Source of the DNA: Chloroflexota bacterium
GTDB taxonomy: Bacteria; Chloroflexota; Dormibacteria; Dormibacterales; Dormibacteraceae
DNA: 15,381 bases
Assembly (NCBI GenBank): GCA_005880175.1
Contig: VBJR01000226.1
Coordinates: 1-15,381, forward strand
Reading direction: 5' to 3'
Of this stretch, positions 4,575 to 12,456 are shown piece after piece. Below the pieces are notes generated by a model that was given only the letters and a program-made list of their open reading frames with translations, did no database searches and had not been told where the DNA came from. Numbering within the stretch: position 1 is the first letter of the stretch; the number at the start of each line of letters is the position of its first letter. Position numbers and translations under genes: made by a program.

Positions 4575-7500
4575 CAGCCGTCGAACAGCTCGAGCTGCTC
4601 CACGCTGGCCGGTACAGGCGATCGCTCCACGCCGGTCACTTGCCCGCTGCCCCGTGCCTGCCAGGCCCGGATCAGCCGCTCGAGCTCGACGGGGGACATC
4701 CCCGCTCTCCAGGCGAGATTGCTCACGTCCCAGGGACTTGCCAGCGACGATCCGATCCGGGCCACGTCGGTCTGACGATCCAGGTCGAGGCAGCCGTCGC
4801 CGGTCCCCCGCAGGATGTCCAGGGCACGGCTGGCGGCGTCAGCCGCCTGATCGAGGAGCCGCTGGTGAGGCAGGACGTCCTGCTCTACCCACGATTCAGG
4901 GCGGGAGGAGGCGGCCGGCGTCTGAACCTCCGGAGTCCCGGGCAGGCCGCGCGCCGTGCGTTCGTACGCCGCCGCCGCGTCCGCCCCGGCATCCTGATCC
5001 CGGGCTGCGAGCGCGGCCAGGCGGCGGGCGTCCGAGGCCAGGCTGGCGGGGCCACGACCGCGCAGCGCGAGGAGCAGCGCGGGCTGGCGCCGGAGCTCCT
5101 CCAGCACCTCGCCCCAGAGGGCGCCGACGTGCGCGCAGCCTTCCGCCCGGCGCCGGCAGGTGCACTCCGAACGGAGCTCCCGGGCCGACGGCTCTAGTGT
5201 GTACGGCCGCGCGGCCGCCGTGAGCGTCGCTGGCACTTCGCCGTCGAGCATCGCCGCGACGAGCGCGGGATCGGCCGCGAGCGCGCCGATTACTCCATCC
5301 CAGGCGCCGTCCGTCAGCGCGCCGACGTGAATGGTCACGCGGTGAGATGCACCCGTTCCGACCACGCGGCCGGCCGCCTCCCCGGGCCCGACGTGCAGGT
5401 CCCTGACGGTGAGCGGAAGGCTCTCGTCCATGCATGGACGCCGGAGCCTCACGAGCTGGCCGAGCTCCTCGTCCGAGAGCTCGCTGACCCATGCCTCGCC
5501 GGCGCCCACGACACGGTCGGCGAGATCTCGCTTGCTGGACAGGAGCGCCGCGATCCTGTCCTCCACCGTTCCCTCCGCGACGAGGCGGTGGACCTGCACC
5601 GTTAGGCTCTGTCCGATCCGGTGGGCGCGGTCCGTGGCCTGGTCCTCCACCGCGGGGTTCCACCAGCGGTCGAAGTGGACGACATGGCTGGCGCGTGTGA
5701 GATTGAGTCCGAAGCCGCCGGCCCGCAGGGAGACCAGAAGCACCGGCACCTGGCCTGCCTGGAACCGGCGCACCATCTCGTCACGCCGTCTCGCCGGCAC
5801 CCCGCCGTGCAGGAAGGTGGTCGCGCAGCGGCCCCGCAGGTGGCGCTCCAGCAGCCTGCCCATCTCCACGTACTGGGTGAAGAGCAGCACAGACTCCCCA
5901 TCGTCGAGGATGACCTCCAGCAGGTCGTCGAGCGCGTCCAGCTTGCCAGAGCGCCCGGCCAGCGGCCCCTTCTCGCGCAGGTACTGCGCCGGGTGGTTGC
6001 AGACCTGCTTCAGCAGCGTGATCAGCTTCAGCACGAGCCCGCGGCGCTGGATCCCCTCGCTGCTCCGGATGGTCGACTCCGTCTCTCGGATCAACGCCTC
6101 GTAGAGGCCGACCTGCTCGGGGGTGAGGGCGACCATGTGGTCCGTCTCGATCCGGGGGGGCAGCTCCGGAGCCACGCCGGGATCGCTCTTGCGACGCCGC
6201 AGCAGGAACGGCTGCACGAGCCGTCGGAGCCGCGTCTCAGCCATCTCGTCCGCACCGCGATCGATGGCGGCCGTCCAGTCAGCGAACGCCTGCCGCGAGC
6301 CGAGCAGGCCGGGGGTCGTCCAGTCGAGGATGGCCCACAGGTCGAGCAGGCGGTTCTCGACCGGCGTCCCGGTGAGAGCGATCCGGGCTCGCGCCGGCAG
6401 CCGGCGCAACTGGACCTCGGCGAGCCTGGCACCGTCCCGCCGCAGCACGCCGTAGGTGGTGAGCGTCACCTCGCCCGGGCCGAGGTCATCGAGCTCGCGC
6501 GCTTCCCCGTGGTAGCGGCGGACCCGTTCGGCCGGCGCGAAGGCGTGCAGCTCGCTCTCCCAGTTGCCGATCAGGGAGGCGGGGCAGACGACGAGCATCG
6601 GGCCTCCGCGCCGGGCGAGGTGCAGGGCGATGACCTGGATCGTCTTGCCCAGGCCCATGTCGTCGGCCAGGCAGCCGCCGAGACCGAGCTCGCAAAGGTC
6701 ACGGAGCCAGGCCAGGCCCCTGCGCTGGTAGCCGCGAAGCGCCCCGGAGAAGCCCTCGGGCTCCGGCTCCTCCCGCGGGCCGGCCAGCTCGCGCAGCCGG
6801 CCGGCCAGCGCCGCGACCCGGCCGGCCGCGCTGGCATTGAGCGACCTCCCGCCGACGATCATCGTCCCGGTCAGCGCCGCCGCCAGCGCCTCCGCGGCCG
6901 GCAGCTCTCGACGCGGTTCGCGGCGAGTCAGGTCCAGCAGCTCCGGATCGACTTGCAGCCACCGGTCGCGGAAGCGCACGAGGCGACGGTTGGACCGTGC
7001 CAGCTCGGCCACCTCGGCGTCGGTGAGACGCTCGGAGCCGACCGCCAGCTCCCACCGGAAGTCGAGCAGCGCGTCGAGCCTGAGGACGGGCCGGTCCACC
7101 TCCGCCTCGGACCCGACCACCGCCCGCACCTCGGCCGCCTCCATCTCGGGCAGCGCGACGTCCACGCCCACCTCGCGCAGGCTGGGCCGCGCGTCCAAGA
7201 GGTCCTCCAGCTCGGCGTGGGCGAGCATGGTGGCGCCGTTCGCCACGAGGCGCTCCAGAGGCCTCCAGCGTCGCGATCCGCGGTGGAGCGCGGCCAGCGC
7301 CTCGTAGCCCGTCGCGAGTGGGCGGTCCAGCTCGAGCCGCGGCGCAGCGCCGGCAGGCAGGCGCACCCGGAGACGGACGACGGTCTCGTCCATTTCACCG
7401 CCGGGGAGGAGCCGCGACACCATGTGCCTGACGGGATGCGGCGTCGGGTGGCTGAACAACGGTCCCCCGAAGGCGACCTCGGCGCCGGCCGTCCGAGGGA

Positions 7501-8017
7501 GCGTGTCGGCGATGGAGTCCCAGCAGGCATGGATCAGAGCGGCCGGACCGTAGACGCGGGAGGGATCGCCCGGGAGGGGCACGGCGTGAGCCTGGGCGGG
7601 CAGCGCCCCCGCCAGGGCGGCGAGCAGACCAGCGTCGTCGTCGTCGAGGGGCCCAACCGCCCAGCAGTCGTACCCGGCGGGGCTGACCGAGGGCCGCAGC
7701 CTGCCGCGGGCCACCAGTGCGAGGCCGGACCGCACCGCGGCGCGCCAGGCGAGCAGGCTTGCGCTGCCCCGGATCGGGGTCTGCACGAGCCAGGGGATGG
7801 CGGCCGAGACGGGTGCCAGACCGGCCTCCAACTCCTCCGCCGTCACTCCATGGGAGCCGGCGGTCCAGAGGCGAACCCGGGCGTGCGGGACGAACCCGGG
7901 CGCGGGCCGCCAGAGCGCGAAGGCCGCGTCACGGGGCGGGTCGGCCGGCAGGAACGTGACCTCGCCGATGAACGCGCCCAGTCGTAGAGCCGGCACATCA
8001 TGTGCTTCGACAGCCAT
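4574..8017 (-). CDS. SNF2-family helicase fused to a SWIM zinc-finger protein; motif II missing
   Basis: An 1147-residue protein. Residues 1-420 form the bacterial SNF2-associated N-terminal region (for example LDALLDFRWELAVGSERLTD). The SNF2 ATPase follows: LRGYQRRGLAWL, Walker A DDMGLGKT (Lys458), motif Ia LVVCPASLIGNW, motif III ALTGTPVEN (549-555), SVLLFTQYVEMG, and motifs V/VI SLRAGGFGLNLTRASHVVHF and DRAHRIGQ (about 794-803). Between LAEVQ (ending at 536) and LRRLPARARIALTG, the segment that normally carries the DEAQ/DEAH box is absent, so ATP hydrolysis is doubtful. From about residue 860 the sequence changes to that of a SWIM partner protein, with CTCRRRAEGCAH (Cys952, Cys954, Cys961, His963), a zinc motif for nucleic-acid or protein binding. 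In many bacteria SNF2 and SWIM proteins are separate neighbouring genes. The ATG at 8017 opens a divergent intergenic region. The cellular role of this family is not established. Confidence 0.93.
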   Translation of the reverse strand: MAVEAHDVPALRLGAFIGEVTFLPADPPRDAAFALWRPAPGFVPHARVRLWTAGSHGVTAEELEAGLAPVSAAIPWLVQTPIRGSASLLAWRAAVRSGLALVARGRLRPSVSPAGYDCWAVGPLDDDDAGLLAALAGALPAQAHAVPLPGDPSRVYGPAALIHACWDSIADTLPRTAGAEVAFGGPLFSHPTPHPVRHMVSRLLPGGEMDETVVRLRVRLPAGAAPRLELDRPLATGYEALAALHRGSRRWRPLERLVANGATMLAHAELEDLLDARPSLREVGVDVALPEMEAAEVRAVVGSEAEVDRPVLRLDALLDFRWELAVGSERLTDAEVAELARSNRRLVRFRDRWLQVDPELLDLTRREPRRELPAAEALAAALTGTMIVGGRSLNASAAGRVAALAGRLRELAGPREEPEPEGFSGALRGYQRRGLAWLRDLCELGLGGCLADDMGLGKTIQVIALHLARRGGPMLVVCPASLIGNWESELHAFAPAERVRRYHGEARELDDLGPGEVTLTTYGVLRRDGARLAEVQLRRLPARARIALTGTPVENRLLDLWAILDWTTPGLLGSRQAFADWTAAIDRGADEMAETRLRRLVQPFLLRRRKSDPGVAPELPPRIETDHMVALTPEQVGLYEALIRETESTIRSSEGIQRRGLVLKLITLLKQVCNHPAQYLREKGPLAGRSGKLDALDDLLEVILDDGESVLLFTQYVEMGRLLERHLRGRCATTFLHGGVPARRRDEMVRRFQAGQVPVLLVSLRAGGFGLNLTRASHVVHFDRWWNPAVEDQATDRAHRIGQSLTVQVHRLVAEGTVEDRIAALLSSKRDLADRVVGAGEAWVSELSDEELGQLVRLRRPCMDESLPLTVRDLHVGPGEAAGRVVGTGASHRVTIHVGALTDGAWDGVIGALAADPALVAAMLDGEVPATLTAAARPYTLEPSARELRSECTCRRRAEGCAHVGALWGEVLEELRRQPALLLALRGRGPASLASDARRLAALAARDQDAGADAAAAYERTARGLPGTPEVQTPAASSRPESWVEQDVLPHQRLLDQAADAASRALDILRGTGDGCLDLDRQTDVARIGSSLASPWDVSNLAWRAGMSPVELERLIRAWQARGSGQVTGVERSPVPASVEQLELFDG

Positions 8018-8031
8018 TCAGACCCCATATT

Positions 8032-8061
8032 TTGCAGCCACGACGCCGCGGTTGCTAGGAT
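8032..8061 (+). promoter_or_regulatory. Promoter of the 8071 operon, near-leaderless
   Basis: TTGCAG (8032-8037) and TAGGAT (8056-8061) are separated by 18 bases. Initiation six or seven bases after the -10 box would fall at about 8067-8068, almost on the ATG at 8071, and no Shine-Dalgarno sequence lies between. A leaderless transcript is therefore likely. The 53-base divergent region must also hold the promoter of the SNF2 gene, for which no clear hexamers are seen. Confidence 0.5.
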
Positions 8062-8070
8062 CGACCGGCC

Positions 8071-9390
8071 ATGCCTCCTTCTCCGAGCCGCGTTCGCGCA
8101 CGGCGGTCGAGCGATCCGCTCGAGAGCGCGATCGAGGCCGCCCTGGACCCCGGCCGCTTCGTCTCCGAGCGGGCCTGCTTCACCTTCGTCTCCGAGCTGG
8201 ACGAGGTTGCGGGTGACCTGGCGCGGCTCGTCGAGTCCGAGCCGCAGCGAGCCACGGCACTGTACGAGGCGTTCGTGGCCGGCTGCCAGGAGAAGGCGAA
8301 CGAGGTAGACGACTCCAGCGGAGACCTGGGGATGTTCGTCACCGAGCTGTTCCAGGGCTGGATCCGGGCTCGCCAGGCCATGCGCGCGTCTCCGGACGAG
8401 ACCGCGGCGCGCCTGCTGAGGTGGATGGACGACGACCAGTTCGGCTTCACTCTTGACCTGCCGGCCGGCGCGGCCAGGGTGCTCGACCGGGCCGGGCTCG
8501 CCGCCTTCGCCGGCCAGGTCCGTGCCCGCTTCGAAGCCACCCGGGCGGCCGGCGCTCGCGGGCGGTGGGATGACGTCCTTCGCACCCTCCTCCTGGCCCA
8601 GAAGGACGTCGAAGCCTACGCCGGGTTGGCGGAGGACACCGGAGTCACCCCGGACGACTGCCATGCCATGGCGACGATGCTGGTCGGTCGCCGCCGGCCG
8701 GAGGACGCCCTGACCTGGATCGACCGCGGCCTGGCGCTCGACGGGCGGAGAGGCCGCTCCGGGGCCGAGATCCGATTGGCCGAGCTGAAGGGCCGGGTGC
8801 TGAAGAAGCTGGGACGCGAGAAGGAGGCGCTCGATGCGGTGTGGGCTCGATATCGGGAGCATCCCAGCCGGCACCGCTATGACGACCTCATCAAGTTCGT
8901 GCCGACGGCGGCGCGGCCGGCCTGGCACGAGAAGGCGGTCGAGGCCGCCATGCAGACCGACCTGTACTCGCTCGTGGACCTGCTGGTGCACACGAGGGAG
9001 ATCGACCGGCTCGGTCAGCTGATCGCACGCACCTCGGACGAGGCGCTGGAGGGCGTGAGCCACTTCGCCCTCGAACCGGCAGCGAGGAAGCTCGATCGAC
9101 GCTATCCGGCCGAGGCGGCGCGCCTCTGGCGCGCGCAGGCGGTACGGATTCTCGACCAGGGCAAGAGCCGGTATTACGATGCCGCTCTGGAGCACCTGCG
9201 GCGGGCCAGGAGGTGCTCGCTGAAGTCCGGCAGGCCGGACATCTGGGAGGGGATCGTGTCCGAGGTTCGTGAGCGGCATCGCCGGAAGACCGGGTTCATG
9301 CCCGAGTTCGAGAGGATCGCGAGCGGATCGAGGCCCAGACCCGAGCCCGGTTTCCTCGAGCGGGCGAAGGCGCGCTGGGACACGGCGTGA
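8071..9390 (+). CDS. Helical-repeat protein resembling the C-terminal part of SWIM-partner proteins (DUF6880-like)
   Basis: This is a 439-residue soluble protein built mainly of helical pairs, including TPR-like units such as DALTWIDRGLALDGR and RLAELKGRVLKKLGREKEAL. The C-terminal block LWRAQAVRILDQGKSRYYDA...HLRRARR...VSEVRERHRRKTGFMPEFERI resembles the C-terminal helical domain found in many SWIM zinc-finger proteins and in the DUF6880 family. It has no CxC...CxH cluster of its own. The neighbouring divergent gene has a SWIM module but lacks this long helical domain, so the two proteins may together replace one conventional SWIM partner. That is inference. The ATG at 8071 follows a good promoter directly. 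The stop overlaps the next start as GTGA, the first of two couplings in this operon. Confidence 0.82.
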   Translation: MPPSPSRVRARRSSDPLESAIEAALDPGRFVSERACFTFVSELDEVAGDLARLVESEPQRATALYEAFVAGCQEKANEVDDSSGDLGMFVTELFQGWIRARQAMRASPDETAARLLRWMDDDQFGFTLDLPAGAARVLDRAGLAAFAGQVRARFEATRAAGARGRWDDVLRTLLLAQKDVEAYAGLAEDTGVTPDDCHAMATMLVGRRRPEDALTWIDRGLALDGRRGRSGAEIRLAELKGRVLKKLGREKEALDAVWARYREHPSRHRYDDLIKFVPTAARPAWHEKAVEAAMQTDLYSLVDLLVHTREIDRLGQLIARTSDEALEGVSHFALEPAARKLDRRYPAEAARLWRAQAVRILDQGKSRYYDAALEHLRRARRCSLKSGRPDIWEGIVSEVRERHRRKTGFMPEFERIASGSRPRPEPGFLERAKARWDTA

Positions 9391-9527
9391 CGACCCCGGG
9401 CACCAGCCGCTGCTCCGACTGCCGCAAGCCGCGCGCCGCGGTCCGTCTGGATGATCGCGTGCTCTGCGACGGCTGCGCCGACCGGCGGTGGTGCGCGGTA
9501 GCGCCCGGCGATGAGGTGATCGAGTGA
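9387..9527 (+). CDS. 46-residue zinc-ribbon microprotein
   Basis: This short gene fills exactly the space between its neighbours. It starts at a GTG overlapping the upstream stop (GTGA), and its own TGA overlaps the next GTG in the same way, so all three genes appear translationally coupled. The product has two CxxC pairs, CSDC and CDGC, separated by KPRAAVRLDDRVL. This is a compact four-cysteine zinc ribbon similar to the N-terminal knuckles of many small bacterial proteins. The function is unknown; an adaptor or nucleic-acid contact is possible. The double overlap and intact ribbon are the reasons to accept it despite its length. No family name is offered. Confidence 0.68.
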   Translation: MTTPGTSRCSDCRKPRAAVRLDDRVLCDGCADRRWCAVAPGDEVIE

Positions 9528-10147
9528 CGGTCCATCAGCTCAAGGTCACGCTCATGTACATCGATCCGCCGATCTGGCGGCGCCTCCAGGTCCGGTCCCG
9601 GACATCGCTCGCCGAGCTCCACCTGATCCTCCAGTGGACGATGGGCTGGGAGGACTGTCACCGTCACGCGTTCGGCGTCCCCCGACAGCGGCGTTGGAGG
9701 AAAGGTCGACTCGAGCCCGTGAAGGAGATGGAGGAGGCCGACGTCACCCTGGATCAGCTCGGCGTCGGCGTCCGGCTGATCTACCTCTACGACTTCGGCG
9801 ATTCCTGGGTCCACGAGATCGAGGTGGAGGAGATATGCCCGGTCCAGGACGTTGTGGCATACCCGCGCTGCCTGGACGGCGCGAGGGCCTGCCCTCCCGA
9901 GGACTGCGGTGGGTGGGCCGGGTACGACGAGATGCTGGAGGCCCTGCGCAGCCGCAGGGGCCCTCGCTACCGCGAGGTCAAACAGTTCCTGGGCGGCGCC
10001 CGGTTCCATCCCGAGGCCTTCAGCGTCGCCGCCGTCAACCGGGAGCTGGCGAGGTTTCAGCAGCGCCCGGCATCTGATGCAGCCGGTGGCCTGGAGGCCC
10101 ATTTCCCCGACGGGAGGCCCCAAATGCCGGCCGGACACCCAGGGTGA
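9524..10147 (+). CDS. Plasmid pRiA4b ORF-3-like protein
   Basis: A 207-residue protein of the pRiA4b ORF-3 family (named after a plasmid gene; molecular function unknown). Typical features are present in order: the opening strand QLKVTLMYIDPPIWRRLQV (about residues 5-23), LAELHLILQWTMGWEDCHRH, LIYLYDFGDSWVHEIEVEE with the family signature YDFGDSWVH at 89-97, CLDGARACPPEDCGGWAGY with CPPEDCGG at 123-130, and a C-terminal F.P..F....N.EL block. The last 25 residues or so after ELARFQQR are low-complexity and may be a non-conserved tail. The GTG start overlaps the microprotein stop (GTGA). Members of this family occur both on plasmids and chromosomes, often near SNF2 or SWIM genes or mobile DNA, but the present context does not reveal a reaction. 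Confidence 0.9.
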   Translation: MTVHQLKVTLMYIDPPIWRRLQVRSRTSLAELHLILQWTMGWEDCHRHAFGVPRQRRWRKGRLEPVKEMEEADVTLDQLGVGVRLIYLYDFGDSWVHEIEVEEICPVQDVVAYPRCLDGARACPPEDCGGWAGYDEMLEALRSRRGPRYREVKQFLGGARFHPEAFSVAAVNRELARFQQRPASDAAGGLEAHFPDGRPQMPAGHPG

Positions 10148-10243
10148 TCGCCCGCCGAGCCCCGGCTCCGGCCGAGACCCGAGCCAGCCTGGCCGCGGCC
10201 GGGGAGGTCGTCGGCGCGGTGGTAGCAGGCGCGGCGGCTTCGC

Positions 10244-10249
10244 TATCGT
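10244..10249 (+). promoter_or_regulatory. Likely -10 box of the SMC/kleisin operon
   Basis: TATCGT fits TANNNT and ends 12 bases before the ATG at 10262. Transcription would begin about five bases before the start codon, again giving a nearly leaderless transcript, which agrees with the lack of a Shine-Dalgarno sequence before that ATG. No convincing -35 box is present. Confidence 0.35.
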
Positions 10250-10261
10250 CCATCTCTGACC

Positions 10262-11749
10262 ATGGCGGCCGAGCGCGACGACGATCAGGAGGGGATGCCG
10301 CAAGGGGACCTCGCGCGCGAGAGCTTCCTGCGCCGGCTGCGTGCGCTGCTGCATACGCAGCCTCTCCACCAGCTCGAGCTTCACAAGGGCATGCGCGGCG
10401 GCGGGCCGGACAAGTACGAGCCGTACGACCTGCTCGCCCTCCAGCTCGCCGCGATCGACTACATCGCCGACCACCAGAACCCGCTGCGCGGCGTCCCGCT
10501 GGAGGAGGTCCAGCAGGAGGTGGGCCACCTGGCGGGCGCCATGGCGCCGAAGCGCCGCGCCGGCGAGCACCGCGAGGTGGCCACGCTCGTCCTCTCCGCG
10601 CTGGAGAACGAGGGCGCCGGGGCGTTCACACTCTCGTTCCGCGACCCCTACGGCCCCGGCCACCCCCGGCAGTCCGACGTCAAGCTGGTCACCCCGGACC
10701 AGGCCGTCGACGGCTCGATCGAGCTGCGCGCCACACCGCAGGCGATCAACCTGCTGCTCGACGTCATGGACGTGGACATCGAGAGCGCGGAGCGCGCGGC
10801 CGCCTACGTGCTCCGGCTCCAGGTCGAGCGGGGCCGCCTTCGCAGCGCGGCCGAGTCGGCGGAGCGGATGCGCCGGCTGTCGAAGGCATACCAGGGGTCC
10901 ATCCAGCAGGCGATCCTCACCGCGCAGCGCGATATCGGGCAGGTCGACTGGGCGGGCCGCGTCATGGCCGAGATCGAGCGGGCGTACGGGCACGTGGACG
11001 AGCGCCTGCGCGAGGAGGCCGCCATCATCGAGGACGTCGCCGAGCGGCACGCCGCGGCCGCGGAGCCGGGGCAGCGGCAGGCGCTCCTGCAGATCAAGGA
11101 GCTCCTCGAGGACTGCAACCGGTACCACCGGGAGCTCCACACCCTCCTGATGGACGCGCGTACCAGGCTGCTGGAGCAGCACGCCAGCCAGCGTCTGGCG
11201 CCGCCGCCCAGCCCCGCGCTCGTCGCGATGCACGCGGACGTTCTCCTGCCGGTGCTCGGGCTGGCGGTGGCGCCCGCCGACGACGTGCTGACTCCCTTCG
11301 CGGCCGGCACCGTCCCGCCGCTGCCGCCCGCGCTCGTCAGCGTGAGCCGTGTGGCCGACCACCTGTGGCGGGCGCGCGCGGAGCGCCAGGTCGCGCTGCG
11401 GCCGGTCGTGCCGGTCGAGCTCGACGACGAGGACGAGGCGCAGCCGCGGTTCACGCCGGAGGCGGTGGCCTTCGCGCGCGAGCTGCTCGGCAGGGACCAT
11501 CGCGGCACGCCGCTCAGCCGGCTGCTGTCGGAGGCGTCCGCGCCCGGCTCGCCGCCCGGCGCCGCCCGCCTGGTCGCGCTGGGCGGGCTGGAGGCGTTCA
11601 TGGACGCGGGCGGGGAGGTCGCCTGGGGCGACGAGGCGGAGACCTGGCGGCTCGTCCCCCGCGGACTGACCGCCGAGCGCACCGGCGGCCGACTGGACCA
11701 TCCCGACTACGCCGGCGACGAGCTGGCGCTCACGCGCGCCGAGCCGTGA
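10262..11749 (+). CDS. Kleisin-like subunit of a Wadjet/MukBEF-like complex (MukF/JetA-type)
   Basis: This is a 495-residue soluble protein. The N-terminal part (about 15-120) has helices typical of winged-helix dimerisation regions (SFLRRLRALLHTQP, YEPYDLLALQLAAIDYIADH). Residues 153-206 read IELRATPQAINLLLDVMDVD, then ERAAAYVLRLQVERGRLRSA. The same layout (end of a winged helix, then a helix and a 'LK...RG....A' helix, then RMRRL) is seen in MksF and JetA proteins. The middle (about 207-315) is a long alpha-helical bundle, followed by a proline-rich linker and a C-terminal domain, as in kleisins that bridge SMC heads. There is no nuclease or ATPase motif. It is coupled to the KITE-like gene by a GTGA overlap. 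The assignment rests on architecture plus operon order, since overall identity to known families looks low. Confidence 0.62.
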   Translation: MAAERDDDQEGMPQGDLARESFLRRLRALLHTQPLHQLELHKGMRGGGPDKYEPYDLLALQLAAIDYIADHQNPLRGVPLEEVQQEVGHLAGAMAPKRRAGEHREVATLVLSALENEGAGAFTLSFRDPYGPGHPRQSDVKLVTPDQAVDGSIELRATPQAINLLLDVMDVDIESAERAAAYVLRLQVERGRLRSAAESAERMRRLSKAYQGSIQQAILTAQRDIGQVDWAGRVMAEIERAYGHVDERLREEAAIIEDVAERHAAAAEPGQRQALLQIKELLEDCNRYHRELHTLLMDARTRLLEQHASQRLAPPPSPALVAMHADVLLPVLGLAVAPADDVLTPFAAGTVPPLPPALVSVSRVADHLWRARAERQVALRPVVPVELDDEDEAQPRFTPEAVAFARELLGRDHRGTPLSRLLSEASAPGSPPGAARLVALGGLEAFMDAGGEVAWGDEAETWRLVPRGLTAERTGGRLDHPDYAGDELALTRAEP

Positions 11750-12456
11750 CCATCACCCGCCAGCAGATCGCGGACGCGGCCCGGCTCCTCGGCTTCGCCT
11801 GCCGCCCGCGGGCGTACGCGGGACGGGAGTCGGGCTACGCCGAGCTGCTGAACCTGTACCGGACTGACGAGGAGTTCCGCGATGTCTTCGACGCGATGGC
11901 GTCCGGGCTGGACCTGCGCGTGCTGGACGTCACCGACCGGGCGCTGCTGATCGGGGCCGATCTGGACTCGCCGTTCGGGTTCCGGCTGAGCGAGTACCGG
12001 AAGAGCGACGAGCTCGACCGGCGCGTGGTCCGCGGCCTGATCGTCCTCGGCATCGCCGCCTACTGCTTCCCGACGCAGCGCTCACTGGAGGACAGCGGCC
12101 TGCCCCCGCTCATGGCGCGCGAGGTGGACGACTTCCTGCGCGCCGCGTGCGAGCAACTGCGCGGACGGCCCGGCGAGCGCGACGACGAGCCCGGCCTGGA
12201 CATGGCCTGGCAGCTCTATCTGCGGCAGCCCGAGGTGAAGGGCACCGACCGCCGGCGCCGCAGCCAGAGCGCAACGGTGGACCTGATCGAGCAGACGCTC
12301 GAGGACTTCGTGGAGTGGGGCCTGGTGGTCGAGGAGCCGTCGGCGGGCGGCGTGCGCCGGTTCCGGGGTCTGCCGCGCCTGCGCGTCCAGGTCCGCGCGA
12401 TGGCCTCGCAGCACGCCTTCTCCGTGCTCCAGAAGCTCCGTCGGGAGAACGCCTAG
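11746..12456 (+). CDS. KITE-like subunit of a Wadjet/MukBEF-like complex (MukE/JetB-type)
   Basis: This 236-residue protein starts at the GTG overlapping the kleisin-like stop; its own TAG abuts the ATG of the SMC gene. The predicted content is two winged-helix-like units: an N-terminal one (about 25-110, YAELLNLYRTDEEFRDVFDA...GLDLRVLDVTDRALLIGAD) and a C-terminal one (about 160-225, LIEQTLEDFVEWGLVVEEPS followed by a strand FRGLPRLRVQV). Between them are VVRGLIVLGIAAYCFPTQRS and EVDDFLRAACEQL. Tandem winged helices between a kleisin gene and an SMC gene are the hallmark of MukE, MksE and JetB (KITE proteins), which bind the kleisin and DNA. No enzyme motif is seen. The name rests mainly on length, fold pattern and position. 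Confidence 0.65.
   Translation: MTITRQQIADAARLLGFACRPRAYAGRESGYAELLNLYRTDEEFRDVFDAMASGLDLRVLDVTDRALLIGADLDSPFGFRLSEYRKSDELDRRVVRGLIVLGIAAYCFPTQRSLEDSGLPPLMAREVDDFLRAACEQLRGRPGERDDEPGLDMAWQLYLRQPEVKGTDRRRRSQSATVDLIEQTLEDFVEWGLVVEEPSAGGVRRFRGLPRLRVQVRAMASQHAFSVLQKLRRENA

Noticed and set aside
5621..7987. A 788-codon open frame on the plus strand opposite the SNF2 gene
   Set aside because: It mirrors the codon-position GC bias of the real minus-strand gene. Its translation is low-complexity (repeated R, Q, P, G) with no family motif, while the opposite strand encodes clear helicase motifs.
9296..11701. An 801-codon open frame on the minus strand across the pRiA4b and kleisin-like genes
   Set aside because: Its translation is Arg/Gly/His/Leu-rich with no recognisable motif, and it crosses two well-supported plus-strand genes and their promoter region.
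10144..12456. A 770-codon plus-strand frame starting before the kleisin-like gene
   Set aside because: Only its last third, from the GTG at 11746, is a real protein (KITE-like). The upstream part is an Ala/Arg/Gly-rich shadow of the kleisin-like gene in another frame.
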